The notes under the pieces: generated by a model
What the model saw: only the letters and a program-made list of their open reading frames with translations
The model's database searches: none
Told to the model about the DNA's origin: nothing
In this document: positions 1 through 9,081 of the stretch, piece after piece
How the letters are laid out: every line of letters begins with the position of its first letter
Numbering within the stretch: position 1 is the first letter of the stretch
Program-made: the position numbers and the translations under genes
Assembly: GCA_018676675.1 (NCBI GenBank)
Contig: JABHEG010000339.1
Location: 41,428-105,427, forward strand
DNA: 64,000 nt
DNA from: Lentisphaerota bacterium
GTDB lineage: Bacteria; Verrucomicrobiota; Lentisphaeria; Oligosphaerales; JABHEG01
Direction: 5' to 3'

Positions 1-211
1 CCACCCATGCGAAGCGGTCAGGCATTCGCTGCCCGGCGATGCGGTAGTTGATCCGCAGGACCAGTTCCTCCCGGTCGCCACGGTGGATCAGGACTGCTTC
101 CTGGGCATCCTGTCCAATGCTTCCTTCGTACGTAGCCGGAACCATGCAGCAGGACCAGACGTCCGCTGCAGTCAGCCCCGCGAGGACCAGTAGGGTCAGC
201 CGGTGTGTCAT
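1..211 (-). CDS. DUF2330-type exported protein, N-terminal part only
   Basis: The frame opens at the ATG at 211 and runs off the window edge, so about 70 residues are visible. It starts with a short signal-peptide-like stretch (residues 1-18) and continues into CCMVPATYEGSIGQ, then AVLIH, VLRINYRI and PDRFAWV. This order matches my memory of the start of DUF2330 proteins: a twin Cys, then an 'LIH..GREEL' strand, then 'FAWV'. The function of that family is unknown; members are predicted to be exported or membrane anchored. A GAGGA stretch lies upstream of the ATG but is a little distant. The gene follows the symporter on the same strand after 70 bp and may be cotranscribed. The family call rests only on recall of the N-terminus. 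Confidence 0.6.
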   Translation of the reverse strand, partial: MTHRLTLLVLAGLTAADVWSCCMVPATYEGSIGQDAQEAVLIHRGDREELVLRINYRIAGQRMPDRFAWV

Positions 212-281
212 GTGGTCATCGTCCTCTTACTTGTCTCATGGCCGCTCAGCGTGCCGTCCTGCGTCTCGGCCTGAACCGTCA

Positions 282-1682
282 TCACGACGTTTCCCGACCC
301 CCGTTTGCTTCGGCTTCTTCTGTGTAGGATTCTCCAGCGAAGAACTCCTTCATGAGCTTGACCACCACCCCGCCGAGGGCCACAAGTGCGATCAGGTTGG
401 GGATTGCCATGAGGCCATTGAGCGTATCCGCTACGTCCCAGACGACTTTCAGGCTTCCCATTGCCCCGAGCATGGTGAACGGCAGCCAGATGATGCGGTA
501 GACCGTGCGCACGACCTTGCCGTGTCCGAGCAGGTAGGCCGTGCAAGTTTCACCGTAGAAGCACCAGGCCAGGAGGGTGTCATAGGCGGTGAGGATCATG
601 CAGAACGTCACCAGCCCGGTTCCCACTTTTCCCCCGAACACTGCGTTGAATCCACTGATCGTGAGCACGGCCCCGCTTTCACCGTTGTTCCATACGCCGG
701 TGAGCATGATGACCAGGGCGGTTGCCGTGCACATCACGATGGTGTCGAAGAATACCTCGAAGACGCCCCACAGGCCCTGACGCACCGGGTGATCGGTGGT
801 AGCGGTGGCATGTGCGATTGGTGCGCTTCCCAGACCCGCCTCGTTGCTGAACACGCCTCGTGCGATGCCGTAACGCATTGCCATCATGATACCAACTCCG
901 GCAAATCCGCCGGTGGCCGCGGTTGGGGTGAAGGCACTCTTGAAGACGAGGGCAATGACTGCCGGCAGCTGCGCAAGATTGATCACGATGATCGCGAATG
1001 CACCCAGCATATACAGGATGCACATGAACGGAACACAGAACATGGCAACCTGTGCGATGCGTTTGATTCCCCCGATGGTCACCAGTCCCACGGACACGAT
1101 CAGGATGAGTCCCGTCACCCAGGGGGGAACTCCGAAACACTTCATACCGTCGGCCACCGAGTTAGCCTGGACCATGTTTCCGATGCCGAATGCGGCCAGG
1201 GCGCCGAACACGCAGAACATCACTGCCAGCCACTTCCATCGGCCCCCCAATCCCCGCTCGATGTACATCATTGGGCCCCCCATCATGGGTTGCCCCTCCT
1301 CGCGTTTGCGGTAGTGACAGCCCAAAACGACTTCGGCGAACTTGGTTGCCATGCCGACCAGACCGGACACGAGCATCCAGAAGATTGCTCCCGGTCCCCC
1401 GATGGCGATCGCGGTCGCGACCCCCGCGATGTTGCCGACCCCGACCGTTCCTCCCATGGCCACGGTCATCGCCTGCATCGGGGTCACATCGCCCTCGGCC
1501 CCCTCGTTCTTGCGAAACGCCTTGCCCATCGTCTCGCGCCACATGAGTCTGAATTTCGCGAACTGAATGAACCTGGTGCGCAGAGTGAGGTATACTCCGA
1601 CCCCCACCAGCCCGATCAGCATGTAGGGCCCCCATACAAACCCGTTGACCGCCGTGTTGATTTTCAGAAGCGTTTCACTCAT
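282..1682 (-). CDS. Alanine/glycine:cation symporter (AGCS family)
   Basis: This is a 466-residue inner-membrane protein with about eleven hydrophobic segments, the usual size for AGCS (AlsT/AgcS) Na+- or H+-coupled importers of small neutral amino acids. Diagnostic stretches are GTVGVGNIAGVATAIAIGG (from residue 78), the GPGAIFWM helix after it, and SNEAGLGSAPIAHA in the middle, which is highly conserved in the family. Residue choice among Ala, Gly and other small amino acids cannot be read from sequence. It lies 58 bp downstream of the UroD-family gene on the same strand, so cotranscription is possible but no functional link is evident. The ATG at 1682 is preceded by a weak GAGGAAG-type site. 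Confidence 0.93.
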   Translation of the reverse strand: MSETLLKINTAVNGFVWGPYMLIGLVGVGVYLTLRTRFIQFAKFRLMWRETMGKAFRKNEGAEGDVTPMQAMTVAMGGTVGVGNIAGVATAIAIGGPGAIFWMLVSGLVGMATKFAEVVLGCHYRKREEGQPMMGGPMMYIERGLGGRWKWLAVMFCVFGALAAFGIGNMVQANSVADGMKCFGVPPWVTGLILIVSVGLVTIGGIKRIAQVAMFCVPFMCILYMLGAFAIIVINLAQLPAVIALVFKSAFTPTAATGGFAGVGIMMAMRYGIARGVFSNEAGLGSAPIAHATATTDHPVRQGLWGVFEVFFDTIVMCTATALVIMLTGVWNNGESGAVLTISGFNAVFGGKVGTGLVTFCMILTAYDTLLAWCFYGETCTAYLLGHGKVVRTVYRIIWLPFTMLGAMGSLKVVWDVADTLNGLMAIPNLIALVALGGVVVKLMKEFFAGESYTEEAEANGGRETS

Positions 1683-1740
1683 TTGTCTTCCTCACACAAC
1701 TGTCTGCCAGGGGAGGGCGGGGGCGCCGTCTCCTGAGTCT

Positions 1741-2838
1741 CTAAACATGGCGCAGTGGGTACTCCCCGTACTTTCGTCCCATCTTGAGATAGTGCACAAG
1801 GTTCTTCGATTTTTCCTCGGAAAGCGACCTCTCATACGGGTACGCGCAGGGGGACAGAATGAACCCGCCGGAGGGGGCTCCCTTGGCGATTGCGGCAGCC
1901 ACGAGCCGTTCGATGCTCTGTTCGTCGCCGCGGGCGATGTCGTCGTACTGGATGTTCCCGATCAGGCAGACGGAACTGCCGATGCGCTCCTTGGCATCGG
2001 CCAGACGCGTGTCGCCGATGGGCGGGGGTTCGAGCACGTTCAAGCCGTCAGTACCGATGGCTGCGAAACGCTCCAGAAAGTTGCTGACTCTGCCATGGCT
2101 GTGGATGATCACGTGGTTCCCCGGGTACGAGTGGATCAGTTCCACCAGCTTCGTGTCGTGAGCCACAACGAACTCCTCAAAGTCTGTTGGCGACATGAGC
2201 GGCGGCAGGGCGTATTCCGGGCCGTTGAAGTAGTAGATCGGTCCCACGCCGTGCTGCAGACAATACTCCAGCTCTGTGAGAATACGGCGGGACGCTTCAT
2301 CCAGCATGGCGCGGAGTAGATCGCGTCGCTCAATCGTCCACAGCGCCATCGTCGTTTCATCGACCCATCCGGCAAGGCCAATGGGATCGCTGAACGTTGC
2401 CTGCACGACCCATCGCGTTTGCTTGCGGGCGTTCAGAACGGGAGTTAGGTCAGGCCGGGATGGGACAAAGGGAATGGACAACAGGCAATCGACGTCTTCA
2501 GGATCGACTATCCACCGCTTCAGCGTCCCGCCGCCCCGCCAGTCCGGGGCACGCAGCGAGCGCAACTCCCCCGCAGGCGTGTGAATGATGTCTTCACGCG
2601 CGCCGTTTGCCAGGGCGCGAGACTCGCGCTCGAGCCGTGCGGCCGTGTGGAAGAAGCCGGAAGGGAAGTACCAGTCATAGATGATGTCGGCGTACTGGGC
2701 GCAGGCCTCCAGGACGGGACCGTACGACGGCTCATCAGAATACCACGATTGGCAGTAGGGATTGAGGTAGAGAAAGACGGGGACCCGATCGGGTTGCTCA
2801 CATCGTAGGGCGGTCAGGACTCGCTGTTCCGTGGTCAT
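1741..2838 (-). CDS. Uroporphyrinogen decarboxylase (URO-D) family protein
   Basis: The 365-residue protein begins MTTEQRVLTALRCEQPDRVPV, the typical entry to the URO-D/MtaA/CmuA TIM-barrel superfamily ('r.l.al.g..pDrvPv'). Later landmarks are HSHGRVSNFLERFAAIGTD, GLNVLEPPP, GNIQYDDIARG and a closing GGFILSPCAYPYE. The family includes haem-pathway URO-D and many corrinoid-dependent methyltransferases. HSHG and the late Cys could contribute metal ligands as in MtaA-type enzymes, but the true HemE active-site signature near the N-terminus is not recognisable. Numerous such paralogues occur in PVC genomes with unknown substrates. I therefore call family only; a methyl-transfer role is an inference. 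Confidence 0.8.
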   Translation of the reverse strand: MTTEQRVLTALRCEQPDRVPVFLYLNPYCQSWYSDEPSYGPVLEACAQYADIIYDWYFPSGFFHTAARLERESRALANGAREDIIHTPAGELRSLRAPDWRGGGTLKRWIVDPEDVDCLLSIPFVPSRPDLTPVLNARKQTRWVVQATFSDPIGLAGWVDETTMALWTIERRDLLRAMLDEASRRILTELEYCLQHGVGPIYYFNGPEYALPPLMSPTDFEEFVVAHDTKLVELIHSYPGNHVIIHSHGRVSNFLERFAAIGTDGLNVLEPPPIGDTRLADAKERIGSSVCLIGNIQYDDIARGDEQSIERLVAAAIAKGAPSGGFILSPCAYPYERSLSEEKSKNLVHYLKMGRKYGEYPLRHV

Positions 2839-2900
2839 TTTTCTCTGGTGTCCCCGACACGCACACGTGCCATTCCAGTGTTCGCCACTGTCGCGTCCTG

Positions 2901-4919
2901 CTATTCAGCGTATTTGTCGAAAGCATCTTCAACCGGGCCGTCCTCGGCCTCCAGGTCGAGGGCAGGGGGAGGGGAGGCGGGCAGTGCTTCGCCGGGCTCG
3001 TCGGCCAGATCGACGGGGGTGTCGGTTGAGCCGAGGATCCCGACCGGCATGGCGTTCCGGTCTGCGAACAGGGCGATCTGGTCGATGTGCACGCCGTCTT
3101 CAGCATTCTGCAGGATGAGCTCTGCTTCGCCCTGCTGCAGCTCAAACACATGGTTGGGAGCGATGTCGACCCAGTGCCAGCGTCCGAAAATCGCGTCCTC
3201 GACGGTAACCAGGGGGCCTCCCTGCAGCCGGCAATGAACAGAGTTTCCACACGCATCCTCCCAGTTGGCACGAATCCAGAGCTTGTAGGAACCGCTTGCC
3301 GGGACTGCAACACGGTAGGATACGGCGCCACTGCCTTTGCCCGTGCCTTCAGGAATGGTCAGGACCTGATGTCCCCCGGTGTGGTTGGCCGGCCGGATGA
3401 CGAAGCCCTCAGGTCGATCAAGACAATGTTCGGCTTCTATGATGATGTCTCTGTGACCGACCTTGCCGCTCTGGTGAATCACCGTGTGCACTGCCGGCCT
3501 CAGGAACATACCCGCGGCGACCGCGACGGCGATCAGGAATGCCTGTCCGGTGAGGCGGAGGAAGGGGCGTACAGGAACCGGTCGCGGGCGGCGCGCCGCT
3601 GCCCCGATGATGAGGCCGATCAGTGGTCCTGGTCCGCGCACAAAGAGCAGCCCGGAACAGGCCATCCAGGCGACAGCGGCAGCGGCTGCGATGGTAGCGG
3701 CGTCAGGGCCGGAACGGGCCCGCCGAGGCCATCCGAACTGGTGTTCGGCGCCGCGTGCAGCCGAGCCGACAAACAGTATGAGCATCAAGATTGCTGCGAC
3801 AGGACCGTATTCGAGCGTCAGCGCGAGATACTGGCTTGTGCTGTCACGCTTGACCCGATCCTGCCGGGGAGGGGGAAGCTGAGCCCGGACACGTGCTTTG
3901 CTGACGCTGGTCTGGTAGGTGCCGGCTCCCCAACCGGCCACATGTCCGGGAGTTTCGGCGATGACAGCTGCGGCTTCAATGGACGAGCGCTTGAGGACCA
4001 TTTCGCCTGACTCTGTCGGAACGAACGGCTGCATAGATTCCCACGGTGAGGGCGCCCCGTCCGGGCCGAAGAAGCGGCTGCCCCCGAGCGCGGCCAGGAC
4101 GATGATGAGAGCGGCTGACAACCAGGAAGGAGCCAGCCGCCAACGTGACGGTCCCAACGCAAAGGTGAGGATTGCCGCTCCGGCCAGCCCCAGCAGGGCT
4201 GTGCCTGCTATGGTGGTTTGAGCTGCGAGAGCCAGAACGGTCATGCCGCAAATGAGTAGGGCCGTCGACGACGAGGCCCCAAGAGCCGCCAGGACGAATG
4301 GGAACGAGATGACCACAAAGGTTGCGTAGAGGCATTGGCTTGGCAGGAGACCGGTGGCGATCTCTTCGACCAGGGCCGGGCCTGTGCCGCCCGCCGCGTA
4401 GGGGGGGCCATACATTCTGGCCAGGAGTGATTGTCCGCCGGCCGGCCAAGTCAGTTGGCACAGGGCGACGGCGACGCTGAGGCACAGGGCGATCGTCAAC
4501 GCCCGGGCGAGACCACTCAGGTCATCATCCACGAGCAGAGAGCCGACCTTTCCGCCAACGACCAGGAGCACAAGCAGCTGGGCGGTTTCGCGTCCGGCGG
4601 AAAGGGCGATGGTGTGGTACCCAAGGCTGAATAGAACGGCGCAAGTGAAGGCGAGATGAGTCGGGGACAGGAGCGCAGCCGTTGCCAGGGCATTGCCGCG
4701 GCCCGTGCCCCGGATCGCGGATTCTCTGATCGTGTCACGTAAGCAGACCAACGCCAGGATGGCCAGGCCGATCAACCCGGCATCGACCCCTTTCCAGCTG
4801 AGCTGTGTGCAGGCCCCGAACGCAATGAGGACGAGGGCGGCTCGACGGGCCGTTGACCACGTCAAAGACGGTGTGCGGGCAGGAACAGGCGGGGTGGATG
4901 GGGACGGGAGCTGGGCCAT
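2901..4919 (-). CDS. O-antigen ligase/polymerase-like membrane protein with C-terminal carbohydrate-binding-like domain
   Basis: An upstream in-frame ATG exists at 4985, but I choose the ATG at 4919 (MAQLPSP) because it is preceded by GGGGAG and lies 4 bp after the stop of the preceding gene. That gives 672 residues. The first 430 residues contain about ten membrane helices with the alternating short-loop pattern of Wzy/WaaL-type enzymes, including a long extracytoplasmic loop and then ALTLEYGPVAAILMLILFVG. The last 180 residues (from about DIIIEAEHCLDRPEGF) are soluble, with IDQIALF near the end, and resemble the beta-sandwich or golvesin/CBM-like modules often appended to PVC glycan proteins. 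It is translationally coupled to the 953-aa exported protein. The ligase/polymerase role is inferred from topology, not from a catalytic motif. Confidence 0.6.
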   Translation of the reverse strand: MAQLPSPSTPPVPARTPSLTWSTARRAALVLIAFGACTQLSWKGVDAGLIGLAILALVCLRDTIRESAIRGTGRGNALATAALLSPTHLAFTCAVLFSLGYHTIALSAGRETAQLLVLLVVGGKVGSLLVDDDLSGLARALTIALCLSVAVALCQLTWPAGGQSLLARMYGPPYAAGGTGPALVEEIATGLLPSQCLYATFVVISFPFVLAALGASSSTALLICGMTVLALAAQTTIAGTALLGLAGAAILTFALGPSRWRLAPSWLSAALIIVLAALGGSRFFGPDGAPSPWESMQPFVPTESGEMVLKRSSIEAAAVIAETPGHVAGWGAGTYQTSVSKARVRAQLPPPRQDRVKRDSTSQYLALTLEYGPVAAILMLILFVGSAARGAEHQFGWPRRARSGPDAATIAAAAAVAWMACSGLLFVRGPGPLIGLIIGAAARRPRPVPVRPFLRLTGQAFLIAVAVAAGMFLRPAVHTVIHQSGKVGHRDIIIEAEHCLDRPEGFVIRPANHTGGHQVLTIPEGTGKGSGAVSYRVAVPASGSYKLWIRANWEDACGNSVHCRLQGGPLVTVEDAIFGRWHWVDIAPNHVFELQQGEAELILQNAEDGVHIDQIALFADRNAMPVGILGSTDTPVDLADEPGEALPASPPPALDLEAEDGPVEDAFDKYAE

Positions 4920-4923
4920 GGGC

Positions 4924-7785
4924 TCATCTCCCCAGCTTAGGCTGGCCGACAACGTACGATTCCCCGGCATCGTTGCCTCCGGCACCCAGGAGCAGGTAGC
5001 CGTTGTTGCTGGAGTTACCGACGGTGATGCTCTGCAGGCGGTAGCCCTTCCTCTGGCGAACGATCCCGCGGAGGTCGATACTCACCTGAGTGCTGTTGTG
5101 GCGACCGGGAACAACGAACTCCTGCATCTGGGCCTCAGTGAATTCCAGCTGCCGGTATATCGCCACGGGTTCGCGTTTCTCGAATTCGGGTGTCAGCAGG
5201 TAGCGCAGCCCCTGCACGGGGGCTTGCAGGGGGTAGTAGAACGACTTCCCTGAGATCTGCAGGTGTACGCCCACGCGCGTTCCCCTGTCAAGTTTCAGGG
5301 GCAGGTGCAACCAGGGCGAGTCCCTCAAGTCGGAGCCCTTTCCCGAGAAGTTATAGCGCGTAGCGAATGTTCCGCCGCCTGCCTGGTTGGTCGCCTTCCA
5401 GCCTCCGCCGCCCAGTCGTTTGAGCTTGACTTCATCCACGTTCAGGGGCTTCCAGCGTCCCGAGGGCATCGATCGGACAGGCTGCCTGAAGAGCTCCGCC
5501 CGTTCCTTGGTCTGCTCTGAATTCACTGAGACTTTGGCCAGCGAAATGGCATTTCTGAAGGTCCAGAACGCCAGGTGTCCGCCTTTGAGCGGGCGTGGGT
5601 CGGAGTAATCAATCACAATTTTGTCGTCGATCTCGACGGTGATTCGTTTTCCCCGTTTTGCCACTTTCCCGTGCCACCAGTAGTTGTGGATATTGGCGCC
5701 GGGTTTGTGGACGATCTTGTGGGAGGCGGAGGCGACAGGCTCTCCGTTGCGGAGCAGGGTTGTGGTCTTGTTGTCGTCATCCCCATAGATAAGGGAGTAG
5801 CCGCTGGCCAGGCTGCGTCCATCCGTGCAGAAAGCGAACCCCATATCTCTCAGGACGTAGTATGGCGGCGGGGTCACGAAGCGCAGGGCAGTGTAGAACT
5901 CTACCTGCTGATCGCCTCCGTAGGCCGTCTTGCTGTACATCACGGCGACATCGCGCGATTTGCCCATCATGAAGTTCCAGCCCCGTTGGCATTGCCAGCG
6001 CACATCCATGCGGAAGTTACCTTCCCGCCAGGCCCAGTCGCTGGGGGCGTGCTGGAACAGATCGTGTTTCAGGCAACGACTGAAGATGCGGTGGTGTTGC
6101 ACGTCCAGTGCCTCGGCGGACTTGGCGCCGAGGACGAGCCAGATCGTTGATGAGGTCCGCCGGCTGGTGAGGACTTCGAGCTCGCCATGGACGCGCCGGA
6201 CGAGGTAACCTTTCCTCCTCCCTATCTCCAACTCGAACTCCGGCTTGCCGGAGGAGGTCTCCCAGCCCCTCTTCGTCTTCTTGAAAAACCCCAGGTAGTA
6301 AGGTTTTTCGTGTTCATTGACAAGCGCCAGGCAGTATTCGCCACTGGGGAGTTCCGGCCCCGCCTGGTAGGTGAAATCGCCGTAGATCGGGAACTGGCAA
6401 CGCTTGAGCTGCATCTCCCGCCCTCGCATCCGAGCCTCGTCTTCCTCGAATGTGAGTTCGGATCGCGTCCATTGGCCGGTCTGCTTATCCTTGCGCTCCA
6501 GGAGCTCCTTCTGGGCGAAGTTGGTCGACGGCTGGAACACGGGGGACCCCAGCTTAGGGGGTTTTGGGTAGGACCAGACCGCAACGTCATCGGCTTCAGC
6601 GGGGCCGTCGCCACTGACCAGGAAGATGGGGCCGTGGATGAATGCGGCAATCGGGTAGGAGCCAAGCTGTTCACCGTCAAGGAAGGGCATGAGCCGCGTT
6701 CCGCGCAGCACTCCGAGCCCGATTCGCGTCCAGTTCCCGAAGAACGGGCGTGTCTCCCAGTCCTTCAATACTCTCCACTTCGGGCTGCCGGGCGTGAGGA
6801 TGCGGAGCTGGAAACAGGTGTCTTTGGCGGACCACCCAAAGGACGTCCGGTAACCGTTTGGCATTCCGTGTCCTACGAAGAAGTCGCTTCCCGGATATTC
6901 CTGGATTTGGTTGGACTGGTAGATGGCTGCCTTGTCGGCGTAGACCGGTTCTCCTCCAAGCACGGTATTCACGAGGGTGTCGCGTTTGGCATAGCTGTGG
7001 GGTTTTCCGAAGAAGAAGCGTGCTTCGGTGTAGAGATTGACCCAGGTCTCCCGTCCGTAGCGTGTTTCGCCATTGTTGCCGACCAGAGTGAAGGCATTGG
7101 CTGCGCGTCGGTAGTTTGCGCTCTGTGCTTCGGCCTGGGTCGTCGGCATTCCTCCGCCGTATTGTTTGAGTTCCCAAGTGCCTGAGTGGATCTGCCACCG
7201 GTCCTCCTTGCCAAAGCCGAGGCGCATGAAGCCGTCCTCCAAATCTGCCCGGTAGAGTTCACGTGGCGGGAGTAATCCGTCCGCATTGATCCAGTAGAAT
7301 TCCCAACCCTTGGGTTTGCGTGTCTCGAACAGCAGATGGCCGCCGAAGTCAATTACGGTCGCTTTCGGGAAGATCCACCAGCGGACGATGGCTTTCGGCT
7401 CGATCCTGGCTAGCCCCGGATCGATCACTTGCAGCTTCTCATGGTCGGCAGCGATGGCGGTGCCGTCGGGTCTGGTCGTCAACAGGATCCACTTTTTGCG
7501 GTCGCCCGATCTACCGTAGAAGACCCACCCGCCCTTACTTGGGGGAAGGAAAAGAAGACCGTTTATGGCATCGTTGACGGTTGGGGAGAAGCGCTTCCAC
7601 ACGCTTTTCGGGGGCAATTGGGCCAGCTCAGTTTCAGCGGCGCTCATGGTCCGTTTGCTGACCGTGATTCCCGGGGCAGCGATTGCGCCGGACGTAGCCG
7701 TGAGGAGGAAGGCCAGGCAGGTGATCAAGACACAAAGGGCCAGGCCATCATGGTTGGCGGCGTTGTGTGTGAGTGGGCGTGTCAT
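4924..7785 (-). CDS. Large exported protein with LamG-like beta-sandwich segments
   Basis: The 953-residue protein starts with an N-terminal signal peptide (hydrophobic core CVLITCLAFLLTATSG, likely cleavage after AIA). I do not recognise the whole protein. Two regions look like concanavalin-type (LamG or 3-keto-disaccharide-hydrolase-like) sheets: one around GNWTRIGLGVLRGTRLMPFLDG, the other around KRGKRITVEIDDKIVIDY followed by GGHLAFWTF. The composition is rich in Trp, Tyr and Gly, as in extracellular glycan-binding or glycan-modifying proteins. No catalytic motif stands out. The stop is 4 bp from the next start, so the O-antigen-ligase-like protein is made from the same mRNA. The start ATG at 7785 lacks a good Shine-Dalgarno site. 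Confidence 0.6.
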   Translation of the reverse strand: MTRPLTHNAANHDGLALCVLITCLAFLLTATSGAIAAPGITVSKRTMSAAETELAQLPPKSVWKRFSPTVNDAINGLLFLPPSKGGWVFYGRSGDRKKWILLTTRPDGTAIAADHEKLQVIDPGLARIEPKAIVRWWIFPKATVIDFGGHLLFETRKPKGWEFYWINADGLLPPRELYRADLEDGFMRLGFGKEDRWQIHSGTWELKQYGGGMPTTQAEAQSANYRRAANAFTLVGNNGETRYGRETWVNLYTEARFFFGKPHSYAKRDTLVNTVLGGEPVYADKAAIYQSNQIQEYPGSDFFVGHGMPNGYRTSFGWSAKDTCFQLRILTPGSPKWRVLKDWETRPFFGNWTRIGLGVLRGTRLMPFLDGEQLGSYPIAAFIHGPIFLVSGDGPAEADDVAVWSYPKPPKLGSPVFQPSTNFAQKELLERKDKQTGQWTRSELTFEEDEARMRGREMQLKRCQFPIYGDFTYQAGPELPSGEYCLALVNEHEKPYYLGFFKKTKRGWETSSGKPEFELEIGRRKGYLVRRVHGELEVLTSRRTSSTIWLVLGAKSAEALDVQHHRIFSRCLKHDLFQHAPSDWAWREGNFRMDVRWQCQRGWNFMMGKSRDVAVMYSKTAYGGDQQVEFYTALRFVTPPPYYVLRDMGFAFCTDGRSLASGYSLIYGDDDNKTTTLLRNGEPVASASHKIVHKPGANIHNYWWHGKVAKRGKRITVEIDDKIVIDYSDPRPLKGGHLAFWTFRNAISLAKVSVNSEQTKERAELFRQPVRSMPSGRWKPLNVDEVKLKRLGGGGWKATNQAGGGTFATRYNFSGKGSDLRDSPWLHLPLKLDRGTRVGVHLQISGKSFYYPLQAPVQGLRYLLTPEFEKREPVAIYRQLEFTEAQMQEFVVPGRHNSTQVSIDLRGIVRQRKGYRLQSITVGNSSNNGYLLLGAGGNDAGESYVVGQPKLGR

Positions 7786-8146
7786 GGGGATGCCGCCGTT
7801 TCTGCGTAAAGGTCGGCGCTGGGTTGCTGCGCCTGCGGCTCAGTAGGTGATGCTTCCGGAAGGGCGTGCTAGGTGTCCTGATTGATTGATCCGTATGCAG
7901 ATAATTGTGTCTGTTCTGGATGCAGAGGCGGGGGATGGCCGGAGCGGGTGTACCCGTAGGTACATCCCGATGACCAGACGTTGTCTCTGCGCCAGAAGAG
8001 CACAACCGCCTTGCGGCGTGACTCTTTGGGCCCCGTCGCCAGCCGCCGAACGACGACGATACTACGGCATCGCCTTTCGTTCGGCGGCCAACGACGGCAT
8101 CCCACGTAGTCCACGTTATCTGTGCACGGATTAACCAATCAGCACA
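7786..8146. other. 361-bp non-coding gap with an 11-bp inverted repeat
   Basis: No credible gene is visible here. The gap separates the 953-aa exported protein from the upstream prepilin gene; both are on the minus strand. It contains GCCGCCGAACG at 8042-8052 and its exact complement CGTTCGGCGGC at 8078-8088, separated by 25 nt. Neither strand has a T-run after this stem, so it is not a classical intrinsic terminator. It could be a Rho-independent-like brake, an operator or an RNA structure downstream of the prepilin gene. Confidence 0.5.
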
Positions 8147-8800
<654 letters not shown>

Positions 8801-8868
8801 GGTCGGGCATGGTCCCGTTTCGTTGCGGGCGTGCTTCCAGGTAGGGATCGCAGCCCTCAGCTACTGCT

Positions 8869-8897
8869 ACTTTACGCAGAACTGCGGGGCAAATCAA
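8869..8897 (-). promoter_or_regulatory. Putative sigma-70-type promoter of the prepilin gene
   Basis: Read on the minus strand, TTGATT (-35, 8892-8897) and TAAAGT (-10, 8869-8874) are separated by 17 bp. Transcription would start near 8862 and give a leader of about 60 nt. Prediction is from sequence only. Confidence 0.4.
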
Positions 8898-9081
8898 GCC
8901 TGGGAGCGAATGGCCTGGTAACGCCTTCGCTATGCGTGGGAAGATCTCCGGGCATCTTGACGGCGTCCTCTGCCGAACCGCCTCACGAGGCTGAGAGGGC
9001 GCAATGGCCTGCCCCAGGACCTGCAGCTCCCTATTCCGCTTTGTTCACCACCCGGCAAGACTGGCGCCCCTCGGGGGAGAC

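Noticed and set aside
48..1736. A long plus-strand open frame opposite the AGCS symporter
   Set aside because: Its translation is His/Asp/Gly-rich with no membrane or domain pattern, and it is exactly antisense to a well recognised transporter; GC-rich codon bias leaves the complementary frame open.
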